NCBI RefSeq assembly: GCF_029392895.1
Contig: NZ_CP114200.1
Span: 7,384,501-7,448,500, forward strand
Direction of reading: 5' to 3'
DNA from: Streptomyces sp. 71268
GTDB taxonomy: Bacteria > Actinomycetota > Actinomycetes > Streptomycetales > Streptomycetaceae
DNA: 64,000 nt
The notes under the pieces were generated by a model. That model did not search any database. It worked only from the letters and a program-made list of their open reading frames with translations, and was not told the DNA's origin. Of this stretch, positions 26,591 to 36,268 are shown piece after piece; the first letter of the stretch is position 1, and each line of letters opens with the position of its first letter. The position numbers were made by a program, and so were the translations under genes.

Positions 26591-26998
26591 ATGGTCCAGC
26601 AGTTCATCGGCGCCGGCTGGGCCTTCCCGCCCCGTACCGACGCCACCGGCAGCATCGCCCTGGTCCGTGGCGGGCAGGAGATCGCGGAGTCCATCCGGCT
26701 GATCCTGTCCACGTCACCGGGCGAGCGCCCGATGCGCCCCGAGTTCGGCTGCGCGCTCGGCGACTACGTCTTCGCCCCGGCCGACGCGGGCACCGCCGGA
26801 CAACTCGCCTACGAGGTGCGACTGGCCCTGGAGCGCTGGGAGCCACGCATCGACGTGGCCGACGTGGCGGTGCGCTTCGACGAGGCGGACGAGGGCGTGC
26901 TCTACATCGACATCAGCTACGCGATACGGGGCGCCAACGACCCGCGCAACCTGGTCTTCCCGTTCTACGTCATCCCCCGGCACGAGGAGGGCACATGA
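26591..26998 (+). CDS. gp25-like baseplate wedge protein
   Basis: A 135-aa protein of the GPW/gp25 family. Key parts are GWAFPPRTDATGSIALVRGGQEIAESIRLIL and the signature SPGERPMRPEFGCALGDYVF with the EFG motif of gp25, then VRLALERWEPRIDVADVAV. gp25 proteins start sheath polymerisation at the baseplate and hold a sheath-like handshake domain. The start is 2 bp after the PAAR stop, and the gene ends in ATGA, overlapping the baseplate J gene. Confidence 0.92.
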   Translation: MVQQFIGAGWAFPPRTDATGSIALVRGGQEIAESIRLILSTSPGERPMRPEFGCALGDYVFAPADAGTAGQLAYEVRLALERWEPRIDVADVAVRFDEADEGVLYIDISYAIRGANDPRNLVFPFYVIPRHEEGT

Positions 26999-28989
26999 CG
27001 CTCCCCAGCCCCAACCTGGACGACCGGCACTTCCAGGGGCTGGTGGACGAGGCCAAGCGCCTGGTGCAGCAGCGCTGCCCGGAGTGGACCGACCACAACG
27101 TCTCGGACCCCGGTGTCACCCTCATCGAGGCGTTCGCCAGCATGGTCGACCAACTCGTCTACCGGCTGAACCGGGTGCCCGACAAGAACTACCTGGCCTT
27201 CCTCGACCTGATCGGCGTCCGCCTCTACCCACCCACCGCGGCCCGCACCGACGTCACCTTCTGGCTCTCGGCCCCGCAGCCGGAGCCGGTGCGGGTCCCC
27301 GCCGGCACCGAGGTCGCCACCGTGCGCACCGAGGCCGAGGAGGCGGTGGTCTTCACCACCAGCTCCGACCTGTCCGTCGTGCCGTGCTCGCTGGCCCACC
27401 TGGCGACCTGGCCGCTGGACGGGGACGCCACCGACGGCACCGAGGAACTGGCGCTCGGCCGCGACGTCCACTGCTTCGGCACCACCCCGCGCCCCGGGGA
27501 CTGCCTGTACGTCGGCCTGTCCAACCCCGCGCCGGCCTGCGTCGTCGTGCTGCGCCTGGACTGCAGGGTCGAGGGCGTGGGCGTGGACCCGCGCCGCCCG
27601 CCACTGCTGTGGGAGGCGTGGGACGGCACCGCCTGGGTGGCCTGCGAGGTGGACAAGGACGACACGGGTGGCTTCAACAAGGCGGGCGAGGTCATCATCC
27701 ACCTGCCCGCCCAGCACGCCACGTCGGTGGTGGCCCGGCACACCGCCGGCTGGATACGGTGCCGGCTGCTCAAGGCCGCGCCCGACCAACCCACCTACGT
27801 GGCCTCGCCGACGGTGCGCGAGATCACCGCGTTCACCATCGGCGGCACCGTGGAGGCCAGCCACGCCGAGACCGTCACCGACGAGGTCATCGGTGTCTGC
27901 GAGGGGGTGCCGGGGCAGAGCTTCCAGGTGGCCAGGCCGCCGGTGGTGCCGAGCGAGGAGCCGTTCGTGGTCGAGGTCGCGGAGGGCGCGGGCTGGGTGG
28001 AGTGGACCCGCGTCGACAACTTCGCCCACTCCACCGCGTACGAACGACACATCACCCTGGACCCGAACTCAGGACAGGTGGACTTCGGTCCGGCGGTGCG
28101 CGAACGCGACGGATCGCTCAGGCTGTTCGGCGCCGTGCCACCCAAGGGCAGCACCGTGCGGGTGCGCCGCTACCGCACCGGCGGCGGGCGGCGCGGCAAC
28201 GTCTCCCGGCACGCGCTGCGCATCCTGCGCAGCTCGATGCCGTACGTGGCGCGGGTCGACAACCGGCGTCCGGCGCTCGGCGGCGTCGACGGCGAGAGCG
28301 TGGACGACGCGCGGGTGCGCGGCCCGCTGACGCTGGCCACCCTGCACCGGGCCGTCGTGCCGCACGACTACGAGCAACTGGCCCGCGAGGCCGCGCCCGA
28401 CGTGGCCCGGGTGCACTGCGTACCGGTGGGCGAACTGGCCGACGACGCTACGGAGTCCGCCGAGGGCCGGGCGGGGCGGGCCGCGGACGCGGGCGGGGTG
28501 CGGCTGCTCGTCGTGCCGGCCGGGCGCGGCGACGAACAGGGCCGGATCAGGTTCGAGGACCTGACCCCCTCGTCCGAGACGCTCTCGATGATCGGTACCC
28601 ACCTCGACGAGCGCCGCCCGCTGGGCACCCGACTGCACGTCGAGCCGCCCTACTACCAGGGCGTGACCGTCGTCGCCAAGGTGCAGGCGCAGCGCGGCGC
28701 GGCGGCCGACCGGCTGCGCGAGGCCGGACTCGCCGCCCTGTACGGCTACTTCAACCCGCTCTCGGGCGGCCCCGACGGCGACGGCTGGCCCTTCGGGCGG
28801 CCCGTGCACGCCGGCGAGGTGTACGCCGTGTTGCAGCGGCTGCCCGGCGTCGAACTGGTCGAGGACGTGCTGCTGTTCCCGGCCGACCCGGTCACCGGGG
28901 ACCGCGCCGAGCCCGCCAACAAGATCCTCCTCGATCAGCACGCGCTGGTGTTCAGCTTCGAGCACCAGTTGCGGGTCCGGGAGGTGTGA
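26995..28989 (+). CDS. Baseplate J-like wedge protein
   Basis: A 664-aa baseplate assembly protein, the gp6/Afp11-12 type. The N-terminus PSPNLDDRHFQGLVDEAKRLVQQRCPEWTDHNVSDPGVTLIEAFASMVDQLVYRLNR is very typical of this family. The core from about residue 370 is baseplate J (GGGRRGNVSRHALRIL, RVDNRRPALGGVDGESVDDARVRGP and AVVPHDYEQLAREAAPDVARV) and the end is a beta domain. Wedges of this protein link the central hub to the sheath. Both ends abut other baseplate genes, so it is expressed with them. Confidence 0.93.
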   Translation: MTLPSPNLDDRHFQGLVDEAKRLVQQRCPEWTDHNVSDPGVTLIEAFASMVDQLVYRLNRVPDKNYLAFLDLIGVRLYPPTAARTDVTFWLSAPQPEPVRVPAGTEVATVRTEAEEAVVFTTSSDLSVVPCSLAHLATWPLDGDATDGTEELALGRDVHCFGTTPRPGDCLYVGLSNPAPACVVVLRLDCRVEGVGVDPRRPPLLWEAWDGTAWVACEVDKDDTGGFNKAGEVIIHLPAQHATSVVARHTAGWIRCRLLKAAPDQPTYVASPTVREITAFTIGGTVEASHAETVTDEVIGVCEGVPGQSFQVARPPVVPSEEPFVVEVAEGAGWVEWTRVDNFAHSTAYERHITLDPNSGQVDFGPAVRERDGSLRLFGAVPPKGSTVRVRRYRTGGGRRGNVSRHALRILRSSMPYVARVDNRRPALGGVDGESVDDARVRGPLTLATLHRAVVPHDYEQLAREAAPDVARVHCVPVGELADDATESAEGRAGRAADAGGVRLLVVPAGRGDEQGRIRFEDLTPSSETLSMIGTHLDERRPLGTRLHVEPPYYQGVTVVAKVQAQRGAAADRLREAGLAALYGYFNPLSGGPDGDGWPFGRPVHAGEVYAVLQRLPGVELVEDVLLFPADPVTGDRAEPANKILLDQHALVFSFEHQLRVREV

Positions 28990-28990
28990 G

Positions 28991-29563
28991 ATGCGTGCCG
29001 TGATCCCCGGGCTTCCCACCCCCCACCCGCTGGCCGACCAGCTCCCGGCCGTCTACCTGGACCAGGACTTCCTCGTACGGTTCCTCGGCGCGCTGGACGA
29101 GGTGCTCGCCCCCGTGCTGCTGACCCTCGACAACCTGCCCGCCTACCTGCATCCGCGTACCGCCCCGGACGACTTCGTGGCCTGGATGGCGAGTTGGGTC
29201 GCCACCCGCACGGACGAGGAGCGGCCGGTCAACCAGCGCCGGGCGGTGGTGGCCAGCGCGGTCGTACGCCACCGCGAGCGCGGCACGCGCGCGGGGCTGG
29301 CCTCGGCGATCCGGGTGGAGACCGGTATCGAGCCCGAGATCACCGAGAGTGGGGCCACCACCTGGGCGGTCGAGCACGGTGGCGCGCTGCCGGGCTCGGC
29401 GCCGCCGTGGGTGCGGGTCCGGCTGCGGGTGGCCGACCCGGAGCGCTTCGACCGGGCCCGCCTGGAGCGGCTGGTCGCCGCCGAGGTCCCCGCGCACGTC
29501 GGGTACCGCCTGGAGGTCCTGGCCGCCGAGGCGACCGGCGAGGAACCCGGGGGCCCGGCATGA
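28991..29563 (+). CDS. Phage tail protein I / gp7-like wedge protein
   Basis: A 190-aa protein of the tail protein I family (Afp12-like). Diagnostic segments are LADQLPAVYLDQDFLVRFLGALDEVLAPVLLTLDNLPAYLHPRTAPDDFVAWMASWV and QRRAVVASAVVRHRERGTRAGLASAIRVETG, with an ending beta domain. It completes the wedge with gp25 and baseplate J proteins. It starts one base after the baseplate J stop and overlaps the next gene by ATGA. I see no tail fibre gene downstream, consistent with a cytoplasmic CIS rather than one released to bind host cells. Confidence 0.9.
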   Translation: MRAVIPGLPTPHPLADQLPAVYLDQDFLVRFLGALDEVLAPVLLTLDNLPAYLHPRTAPDDFVAWMASWVATRTDEERPVNQRRAVVASAVVRHRERGTRAGLASAIRVETGIEPEITESGATTWAVEHGGALPGSAPPWVRVRLRVADPERFDRARLERLVAAEVPAHVGYRLEVLAAEATGEEPGGPA

Positions 29564-30932
29564 CCTGCCCCGACTGCGGACACCGCAACGCGCCCGGCGC
29601 CCAGTTCTGCGCCTCGTGCCGGGCCTTCCTGGACTGGGAACGCGCGGCGGACCAAGCCGACCGGGCGGGCCGCGCCGCCGCCGACCCGCCTCCGGACGCG
29701 GGCGGCGCGGATAGCCAACCCCCGTCGGGCGCGCCCCGAATCCCGCCCCCAACCGTGCTCCCAGCCCGCCGCCCGCCGAACCTCGCCCGAGCACGCCCCC
29801 TCCCGACGCCGCCACCGCCACCCCGCCCCCGACCACCGACCCCGACTCCGCCCCGCCCGGCGTCGGCCGCGCGCCCGGGCCCCCGGGACCGCCCCCGCAA
29901 CCAGCACCGCCCCCCGCTCCACCGCCGACCCGCACGCCCGACCGGCCCGCGCCGCCGCGCCCGCGCCAGTCACCGGCCGTTCCACCGCCGGGCCCGCTGC
30001 CGGACCCGCGGCCAACTCCCCGGCCCGATGCCCGAACGACTCCGGGGCCGGCGCCCCAGCCCGGGCCGGACGGGGTGACCCTGCGGCGCCCCGGCGACCG
30101 GCGCGAGGACGCGCACGACCCCGGGCCCGACCACCGGGTGGCACCGGCACCGGACGACCCCGGGCCCGCGCCCGGGCCCGTCACCCGTACCGGCAGCCGC
30201 CCGTGCCCGCGCTGCCGGGCGGACAACCCGCACGAGCGGCGGTTCTGCCAGCGCTGCGGTGCGCAGCTCGGCGACCCGGCCCGGGCCCCAGGGCAGAACC
30301 GACTCCCGTGGTGGCGGCGACTGTTCGGGCGCGACCGGGACCGGGTGTTGGAGGCCGGCAGCCGACCCCGGCACCGCACGTGGCCCAGGCCACGGCTCGC
30401 GCTGCCGCTGACGCTGCTGATCCTCCTGGCGGCCGCGTACTTCGCCCGCTCCCAGCTCTCGGACGCGCTCACCTTCACGCAGGACCAGACCGGCAAGCCG
30501 GAGGCGCTGCGGCCCGCCGAGGCGCGGGCCTCCAGCGAGGCGGGCGGGCACCGCGCGGGCGCCGCCTTCGACGGCTTCACCAACCGCTACTGGGCCCCCG
30601 CCGACACCGGCCCCGCGACCGGCCAGTACCTGGAGGCGACGTTCGAGAAACCGGTGCGGCTGCGGAAGTTGCTGGTCATCTCGGGGCGGTCGGCCAACCA
30701 GGACGAGTTCCTGACCCAGGCCCGCCCCGCCGAGTTGACCGTCACGCTCTTCACCACGGACGGCGAGCGCTCCACGAAGGCGGTCAACCTCAAGGACCAG
30801 CCCGGCCAGCAGACCTTCGACGTGCGCGGTTCCGACGTCGTACGCGTGCGGCTCGCCGTCGACGCGGCTTACGGCGCGAGCGCCAAGCGCCGCGTCGCCG
30901 TCGCCGAGGTGGAGTTCTTCGGCCGCAGGTGA
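29560..30932 (+). CDS. Zinc-ribbon / transmembrane / discoidin-like CIS membrane protein, frameshifted
   Basis: If repaired, about 457 aa: a zinc ribbon (MTCPDCGHRNAPGAQFCASC), a Pro-rich linker, a second zinc ribbon (CPRCRADNPHERRFCQRC), one transmembrane helix (LALPLTLLILLAAAYFA) and a C-terminal F5/8-type C domain (RASSEAGGHRAGAAFDG to the end). As read, the first frame (29560-30078) turns to Arg-rich nonsense after about residue 60, while the other frame is open from 29715 and gives a Pro/Ala linker that fits; one missing C near 29744-29750 explains this. The second frame could start at GTG 30075, but has no good ribosome site. It resembles CisA, a membrane protein I recall at the end of the S. 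coelicolor CIS locus that is needed for CIS-linked cell death; this is from memory, not alignment. Confidence 0.75.
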
Positions 30933-30980
30933 GTCGGTGTCTTCGGCTGGTGTCGTCGCCCGGCGCCACCGCCGACGCGC

Positions 30981-30998
30981 CGCCCGGTGCGCCGGGCG
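30981..30998. terminator. Short GC hairpin after the CIS operon
   Basis: A 7-bp perfect stem (CGCCCGG / CCGGGCG) with a 4-nt loop, 50 bp after the last CIS gene and before the convergent MerR gene. It could end the operon; it lacks a T tract. Confidence 0.35.
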
Positions 30999-31073
30999 TA
31001 CGCGGGGGAGGGGCGGCGGACGGGAGCGGGGGCCGCGCTGTGTGCCGCGAACCAGGGGGGCGCGGCCGGCCGC

Positions 31074-31817
31074 TCAGGACGCGGGGTGGGAACCGGTGCC
31101 CGTGCCCGGCTCGGCGTTGTCGGTCCCAGCCCGGGCGGCCGGGGGTCGCGGACCCTGCTTCGACTCGCTCGGGTAGCGCAGCGCCGCCTCGTGCTCCTGG
31201 GCCATCCGGCGCAGGGTGGCGAGGACCGGCTCCAGCAGCACGGTCATGACCAGCGCGCGTTCGGCGACGTCGATGCGGTCCTCGATGCCGGCCAGGTGGT
31301 CAAGGTCCACCCGGGCGGTGGCCGCGGCGAGTTCGGCGTACGGCAGCAGGTCGTCCGTCCCGACGTCCGCGCCCACCCTGCGCAGCGCGCGCAGCCCGGC
31401 GGCCAGCGCGGTGCGGCCCGGTGACTCCTCGCCGACCGACCAGCCCATCCGGTCGACCAGCGCCGCCGCCTCGGCCGCGCAGTCGTCGTCCTGGTCCGGG
31501 GTGCCCGGGCCGCCCGTGCCGGCGCGCGCGCCGGTGTCGGCGACCGGCGCGCCCAACGCGTAGTGGGTGACGCCGAGCGTGTGGTAGAGGTCGAGCGGCT
31601 CGCTGATGGCGCGCAGCACCTCGCGGCTGGCGGTGACCGAGAGGCCGCCGAAGCTGATCAGCGCGCGGACCAGCCGTAGCCGCCGCAGGTGATCCGCGTC
31701 GTACTCCGCCTGGTTGCTGGCCGTCGCGTGCCCGGCCGGCAGCAGCCCCTCGCGCAGGTAGTACTTGATCGTGGGGATGGCCACCCCACTGCGGCGGCTC
31801 AGCTCGGACATCTTCAC
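31074..31817 (-). CDS. MerR family transcriptional regulator
   Basis: A 247-aa regulator. GTG 31817 has GAGGAG at good spacing; ATG 31811 is a close alternative. Helix-turn-helix: MSELSRRSGVAIPTIKYYLREGLLP with the second motif YDADHLRRLRLVRALISFGGLSV. The C-terminal 150 residues are helical with a disordered Pro/Gly insertion at about 120 and a disordered tail. It is unlike the short redox MerR at 3336. The 60 bp before the start hold a possible operator with TCCG-aag-CGGA near 31879. It is convergent with the CIS operon. The target is unknown. Confidence 0.88.
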   Translation of the reverse strand: MKMSELSRRSGVAIPTIKYYLREGLLPAGHATASNQAEYDADHLRRLRLVRALISFGGLSVTASREVLRAISEPLDLYHTLGVTHYALGAPVADTGARAGTGGPGTPDQDDDCAAEAAALVDRMGWSVGEESPGRTALAAGLRALRRVGADVGTDDLLPYAELAAATARVDLDHLAGIEDRIDVAERALVMTVLLEPVLATLRRMAQEHEAALRYPSESKQGPRPPAARAGTDNAEPGTGTGSHPAS

Positions 31818-32113
31818 GTGGTTCTCCTCGGATTCCGTCCCGATCGACTGGCATGAGCGGGCCCGGCGGCACCGTCCGAAGCGGATAGTTCCACTGCCCA
31901 TTATGCGCGGGCCCCCGCCCCGTACGCCGGGAGGGCGCCCCGCCCACTCTGCCCTGAACCGCCGTCGACGCCCCGGGCCGCCCCCGCTGGGGCGGCCCGT
32001 CACCGCGAGCGGGTGGGACGGCTCCCGTCGACCGCCTCAGCGACCGGCCGCGGCGCCACTCAATACCGTCGCGCCGTCGCACTGCCGAGGCCGCGGCCGG
32101 CGGGAGGCCGGGC

Positions 32114-32884
32114 TCACGCCACCGGGACCAGCGTGAGGTAGGCGATGCCCAACACGCCTCGGTAGCCCCGCAGCCAACGTGAGCGCTGCTGGTCCACGCG
32201 GGCGCGGGTCTCCTCGGCCGCAGGGTGCGTGGGGTGGTTCGCCAACCACTCCTCCACATCGGCCCGGTAGCCGGACTCGAACTCCTCCCACTCGTCGGCG
32301 CCGGCCGACTCGATCCACTCCGGGCGGAACCCGGCGGCCACCGCCAGGTCGACCAACTCCGCAAGGCTGGGGTGCTCGTCGGGGCTGGCGTCCGGCCACA
32401 TGGCGGCGAGTTCGGCGGGCGCGGGGGTGCGCTCCCAGAAACCCTCGCCGAGCACCACCCGGCCGCCGGGGTTGACCAGGCCGCGCAGCGCCTCGAGCGC
32501 GGCGGCCGTGTGCCCGGGCGGCGCGGCGTCGGTCAGGGCGTGGCTGGCGCCGAAGCAGAGCACGAGGTCGGCGGGGCCACGGGTGGTCGCGACGCCGGAC
32601 TCGGCGTGGAAGGTGACCCGTTCGTCCAACCCACGCGCGGTGGCGAGCGCCCGGCCCCGGGCGATGTCCTCCTCGTTCAGGTCCACGCCCACGCCCGTGG
32701 CGCCGGGCGTCGCCGCGAGCGTGCGGAGCAGGAACTCCCCCCAGCCGCAGCCGATGTCGAGGATGGATCGGGGTTCGTTCCTGGCGAGCCGATCGATCAT
32801 GCGCGCGGCCCGCTCCTCCGAGAGCGGGCCGTGGAAGGTGAGGCGGGTCAGGCGCGGGGGTGGTGTACCGGCAGTGCTGTCCAT
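32114..32884 (-). CDS. Class I SAM-dependent methyltransferase
   Basis: A 256-aa methyltransferase starting at ATG 32884. Motif I is SILDIGCGWGEFLLR (about 50), with an acidic end of strand 2 in GVGVDLNEED, motif for adenine near VTFHAESG, and the post-I VNPGGRVVLGEGFWER. The C-terminal part has a WEEFESGYRADVEEWL helix that probably covers the substrate. The substrate is unknown; small-molecule methylation is typical for this subgroup. It stands alone on the minus strand, with a long empty region upstream. Confidence 0.9.
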   Translation of the reverse strand: MDSTAGTPPPRLTRLTFHGPLSEERAARMIDRLARNEPRSILDIGCGWGEFLLRTLAATPGATGVGVDLNEEDIARGRALATARGLDERVTFHAESGVATTRGPADLVLCFGASHALTDAAPPGHTAAALEALRGLVNPGGRVVLGEGFWERTPAPAELAAMWPDASPDEHPSLAELVDLAVAAGFRPEWIESAGADEWEEFESGYRADVEEWLANHPTHPAAEETRARVDQQRSRWLRGYRGVLGIAYLTLVPVA

Positions 32885-33818
32885 GTGTCGGAAACTACGT
32901 GCTGGTTCGCGGCGGGCACAGCGATTTTCGCGGTCGCGCGCGGGCGAGCCAGGAGGCTTTCGGGGGAATCGGGTGGCAGCAAGGAGAAGCGGCACGCAAG
33001 GGGGGAAAAATTTCGGCCATCCTCTGGGGCGTGTAGAGGCGCGTGGAACCGCCCCCGCCGCTTCCGTGGGCCGTACGTCACCGGTTCGGGCACGTCCCGT
33101 GACGCCGGGCGCGCGAGGGGCGACCCACCCCCCGCCGACCCCGGGCGCCCGCGCCCGCGCGACCTCCGTCACCCCGCGCTCGCACCGCCCGAGAGCCGCC
33201 GACCCCCGGCTCGTACGCCGCTCGGCGCCCCTCGCCGCTGTCCTCGTACGGCGGTTCGGCGCGCCGTCACCGGGTCTCGCCATGCCGGACGCCCGCCGCG
33301 CAGAACAGGCCGGAACCAGCCAGATGACCGGCCAATCCGCCCCCGCGCACCCCGGTGGCGGCGCTTTCTATCCGCTGGTCCCGCGCCGGCCGAACGCGTC
33401 GCGCGGGTGGCCCGGTCGCGCGGCCGCGTCGCGGCCCGCCACAGGGGTGTCTCGGGCGCTGGCGTGCCGCGCTCACCGGGCCTGCCGTGGTCACGAGGGT
33501 GGTGACGGCCCCGGCTGGGCGCCGGTTCGTCGGCGCGGGGCGATCTTCGGGGCGGGCGGCGCAAGCGCTGTCAGAGAACGGTCAACCGCGGCTCCGCCGG
33601 CCAAAGCTCGCCGTTCTGCCGCCGTTTCGGAGTTGGCCGGTAAGTGTCGGTGTAGTCGCACGTGACAGCGGCAATAGTGTGAAGACCGGTGTCGCCCTGC
33701 CCCTGGCGACTACCGTCCCCCACCGCACGTATGCCGCGTGTCGAGGAGCCAGAATCTCGGCACGCACCGACGGTTCACCGTCTAACCGAGGACGCACCGA
33801 CAGCGATGAGGGCATCTC
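32885..33818. other. Intergenic region, no supported gene
   Basis: More than 900 bp between the divergent methyltransferase and STAS genes. Several frames are open because of the GC bias, but they are Arg/Pro/Ala-rich, lack ribosome sites and do not look like proteins. Promoters for both genes must lie here. The stretch near 33640-33700 is less GC-rich and may hold the STAS promoter; no certain elements found. Confidence 0.4.
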
Positions 33819-34325
33819 ATGCGCCAGTGGCATTCCGAGTTCCAAGCGAGATGCTGGTACGACGACGCGATCACCGTCGTCGAGCTTCACGGAGAGATAG
33901 ACATCGTGGCAGCCGAGGCACTCGCGCCCCGGCTGCGCCGGCTGATCGCCGCGGCGGGTGGCGAGGTGATCGTTGACCTGCGGCCGGTGACCTTCATCGA
34001 CTGCAGCGGGCTCGGCCTGCTGTGCTCACTGCACGAGCGGCTGATGGCGCGCGGGCGCCGCCTGCGCGTCCTGACCACCCGTCCGGTCACCCTCAAGATG
34101 CTGCGGTTGACCCGACTGCACCACGCCTTCGTGGTGCACGGCTCGCTGCGCGAGGCCCGCAGCGCGGCTGGCCTGCCGCTGAGTTCCCCACCACCGGCGG
34201 GCCACGGGCCCGGCGGCGCGGGGCGAGCGGCGCTCGGCGCGACCATCGCCAGCGTCATCCCCTCGTACCACCGGACCAGACCCCGGCCCGACGCGCCGGC
34301 GGCGCCCTCACCCCACGATGGGTGA
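33819..34325 (+). CDS. STAS-domain anti-sigma factor antagonist
   Basis: A 168-aa protein; ATG 33819 follows GAGGG. Residues 10-110 are a STAS domain: DDAITVVELHGEIDIVAAEAL, VIVDLRPVTFIDCSGLGLLCSLHERL with the phosphorylatable Ser in DCSGLG, and LRLTRLHHAFVVHGSLREA. Such proteins (SpoIIAA/RsbV/BldG type) bind anti-sigma kinases when unphosphorylated. The last 50 residues are disordered and not part of the fold. No partner kinase gene is adjacent, so the cognate sigma factor is unknown. Confidence 0.88.
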   Translation: MRQWHSEFQARCWYDDAITVVELHGEIDIVAAEALAPRLRRLIAAAGGEVIVDLRPVTFIDCSGLGLLCSLHERLMARGRRLRVLTTRPVTLKMLRLTRLHHAFVVHGSLREARSAAGLPLSSPPPAGHGPGGAGRAALGATIASVIPSYHRTRPRPDAPAAPSPHDG

Positions 34326-34391
34326 CGCCCACTGGCGTGGGCGCCGATGATGGGGTCTCCTGGAGCGGGACCCCGGACGAAGAGGGCTGCG

Positions 34392-35378
34392 GTGGACAAC
34401 AGGAAGCGCCGGGCGGCAGCGTGGTGGGCCGCGTTGACCACCGTGTTCACGCTGGTCGCCGTCGGGTGTGAGGACAGCTCGGCACCCGAGGACGGCACGT
34501 CCCCCTTCACCGGTCTCAGGGCGCGTGAGGCCCCGGTGCTCGCGGTGAAGATCGACAACGTCGGCCCGGCCCGGCCCCAGAGCGGCCTCGGCTCGGCCGA
34601 CATCGTCTACGTCGAGCGCGTGGAGGCCGGCCTCTCCCGCCTGATGGCCGTGTACTCCTCCCACCTGCCACCCACCGTCGGGCCGGTGCGCAGCGCCCGG
34701 GAGACGGACCTGGAACTGCTGCGCCAGTTCGGCGAGCCGGCCTTCGCCTACTCGGGCGCGCAGTCCAAGCTGCTGCCGCTGGTCAAGGACGCCCCCCTGC
34801 ACCCGGTTCCGCCCGAGCGGGTCAGCGACGGTTACACGCGCAGCGACAGCCGCGCCGCCCCGCACAACCTCTACCTGCGACCCGAGCGCGCGCTGTCCGC
34901 CGCGCCCGACGCCGACGACGCGGCGGACATCGGCTTCCGCTTCGGCGCCGCACCCGCCGGTGGCCGCGACACCCCCTCGTACACCGTCCGCTACCCGGCG
35001 GCGGCGATCTCCTTCGCCTGGGCGGGCGAGCGCGAGCGCTACCGGGTCTCGATGGACGGTACGTCGGTGCCGGTGGCCGACGCGAAGGGGCGCGGGCCGG
35101 CGACCGTCGTCGTGCAGGGCGTCACCATCCGCGACTCGCGCTTCCACGACCGCTCCGGCAGCGCCTCGCCGTTCACCGACACCACCGGCTCCGGGCCGGC
35201 CCTGGTGCTGCGCGACGGCAAGGCGCACCAGGCCCGCTGGGAACGGCCGGCCGCCACCCGGGGCACGGAGTTCACCACGCCCGACGGCGAGTGCCTGGCC
35301 TTCGCCCGTGGCCCGGTGTGGGTGGCCTACGTCCCACGGGAGGCCGTGCCGTCCGGGGCCGCGGGGAACTCCCGCTAG
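34392..35378 (+). CDS. DUF3048 lipoprotein
   Basis: A 328-aa exported lipoprotein; GTG 34392 has GAGGG five bases upstream. The signal peptide ends in a lipobox, TLVAVGC, followed by a short acidic linker. DUF3048 features are PVLAVKIDNVGPARPQSGLGSADIVYVERVEAGLSRLMAVY, PPTVGPVRSARETDLELLRQFG and the C-terminal domain with GPALVLRDGKAHQARWERP. The Bacillus member (YerB) of this family is also a lipoprotein of unclear role in the envelope. The TAG stop is part of the CTAG target site for the IS that follows directly, so the protein end is unchanged but any downstream element has been moved away. Confidence 0.88.
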   Translation: MDNRKRRAAAWWAALTTVFTLVAVGCEDSSAPEDGTSPFTGLRAREAPVLAVKIDNVGPARPQSGLGSADIVYVERVEAGLSRLMAVYSSHLPPTVGPVRSARETDLELLRQFGEPAFAYSGAQSKLLPLVKDAPLHPVPPERVSDGYTRSDSRAAPHNLYLRPERALSAAPDADDAADIGFRFGAAPAGGRDTPSYTVRYPAAAISFAWAGERERYRVSMDGTSVPVADAKGRGPATVVVQGVTIRDSRFHDRSGSASPFTDTTGSGPALVLRDGKAHQARWERPAATRGTEFTTPDGECLAFARGPVWVAYVPREAVPSGAAGNSR

Positions 35379-36268
35379 GCAGTGTCTTCAAATGATCTTG
35401 TCTGGTGGATCATGGGGTCGTGATACGTCGCCATGAACTGTCCGATGCCGAGTGGGAGTTTGTCCGGCCGTTGTTGCCCGAGTCGTTGCGGGGGCGGAAG
35501 CGGCTGGATGACCGCAGGGTGCTGAATGGGATCGTGTGGAAGTTTCGGACCGGGACGGCCTGGCGGGATGTGCCTGACCGGTATGGGCCGTGGGCGACTC
35601 TCCACACGCGTTTTCGCAGGTGGGCGGCGGACGGAACATTCGAGCGGATGCTGCGGGCCGCGCAGGCGAAAGCGGATGCGGCGGGCGACATCGACTGGTT
35701 GGTGTCTGTCGACTCCACCATCGTCCGGGCACACCAGCACGCGGCCGGGGCCCGAAAAGGGGGCTCCGCACCCCGGCGCTCGGCCGGTCCAGAGGCGGGC
35801 TGACGAGCAAGATCCACCTCGCCTGCGACGGACTCGGCCGCCCGCTCGGCTTCGTCGTCACGGGCGGGAACACCAACGACTGCACCCAGTTCACCGCGGT
35901 GATGGAAGCGATCCGGGTGCCCCGCACCGGATCGGGCCGGCCTCGGGTCCGCCCTGCCCATGTCCTGGGCGATAAGGGCTACAGCTCGAAGGCGATCCGC
36001 ACCTGGCTCCGCCGCCGGAGCATCCAGCACACCATTCCCGAGCGGGCCGACCAGATCCGCAACCGGCTCAAGCGCGGCAGCCGTGGCGGCCGGCCGCCGA
36101 GCTTCGACCGCACGGCCTACAAGCAGCGCAACGTAGTGGAACGGTGCTTCAACCGCTTGAAACAGTGGCGCGGCATCGCCACCCGATACGACAAGACCGC
36201 CCAGTCCTACGAAGCAGCCGTCACCCTCGCATCACTCCTGATGTGGGCGTGACATTTGACGACAGAAC
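35379..36268 (+). mobile_element. IS5-family (IS427-like) insertion sequence, complete
   Basis: An 890-bp element bounded by imperfect 16-bp inverted repeats (GCAGTGTCTTCAAATG on the left, GTTCTGTCGTCAAATG on the right; 12 of 16 match) and flanked by a CTAG direct repeat at 35375-35378 and 36269-36272. It encodes one transposase in two overlapping frames. The intact target duplication suggests a fairly recent insertion. Confidence 0.9.
35405..36252 (+). CDS. IS5-family transposase, two frames joined by -1 frameshift
   Basis: The first frame (35405-35803) holds the DUF4096-type N-terminus RHELSDAEWEFVRPLLPE and the first DDE Asp in WLVSVDSTIVRAHQHAAGA; the second frame, open through 36252, carries GGLTSKIHLACDGLG, the second Asp in VLGDKGYSS and the Glu in IPERADQIRNRLKRG. 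The switch of -1 frame occurs at the AAAAGGGGG run near 35755-35763, the usual place for programmed frameshifting in IS427-type elements, so this is not evidence of decay. GTG 35405 has no visible ribosome site; GTG 35420 is an alternative start. Confidence 0.9.

Noticed and set aside
30075..30932. A separate gene starting at GTG 30075, coupled through GTGA
   Set aside because: The same frame is open and protein-like well before this GTG (from 29715), and the supposed upstream gene ends in nonsense; a frameshift explains both.
35405..36252. The IS transposase as a frameshifted pseudogene
   Set aside because: The -1 shift at AAAAGGGGG is the expected programmed frameshift of this IS group; ends and target duplication are intact.
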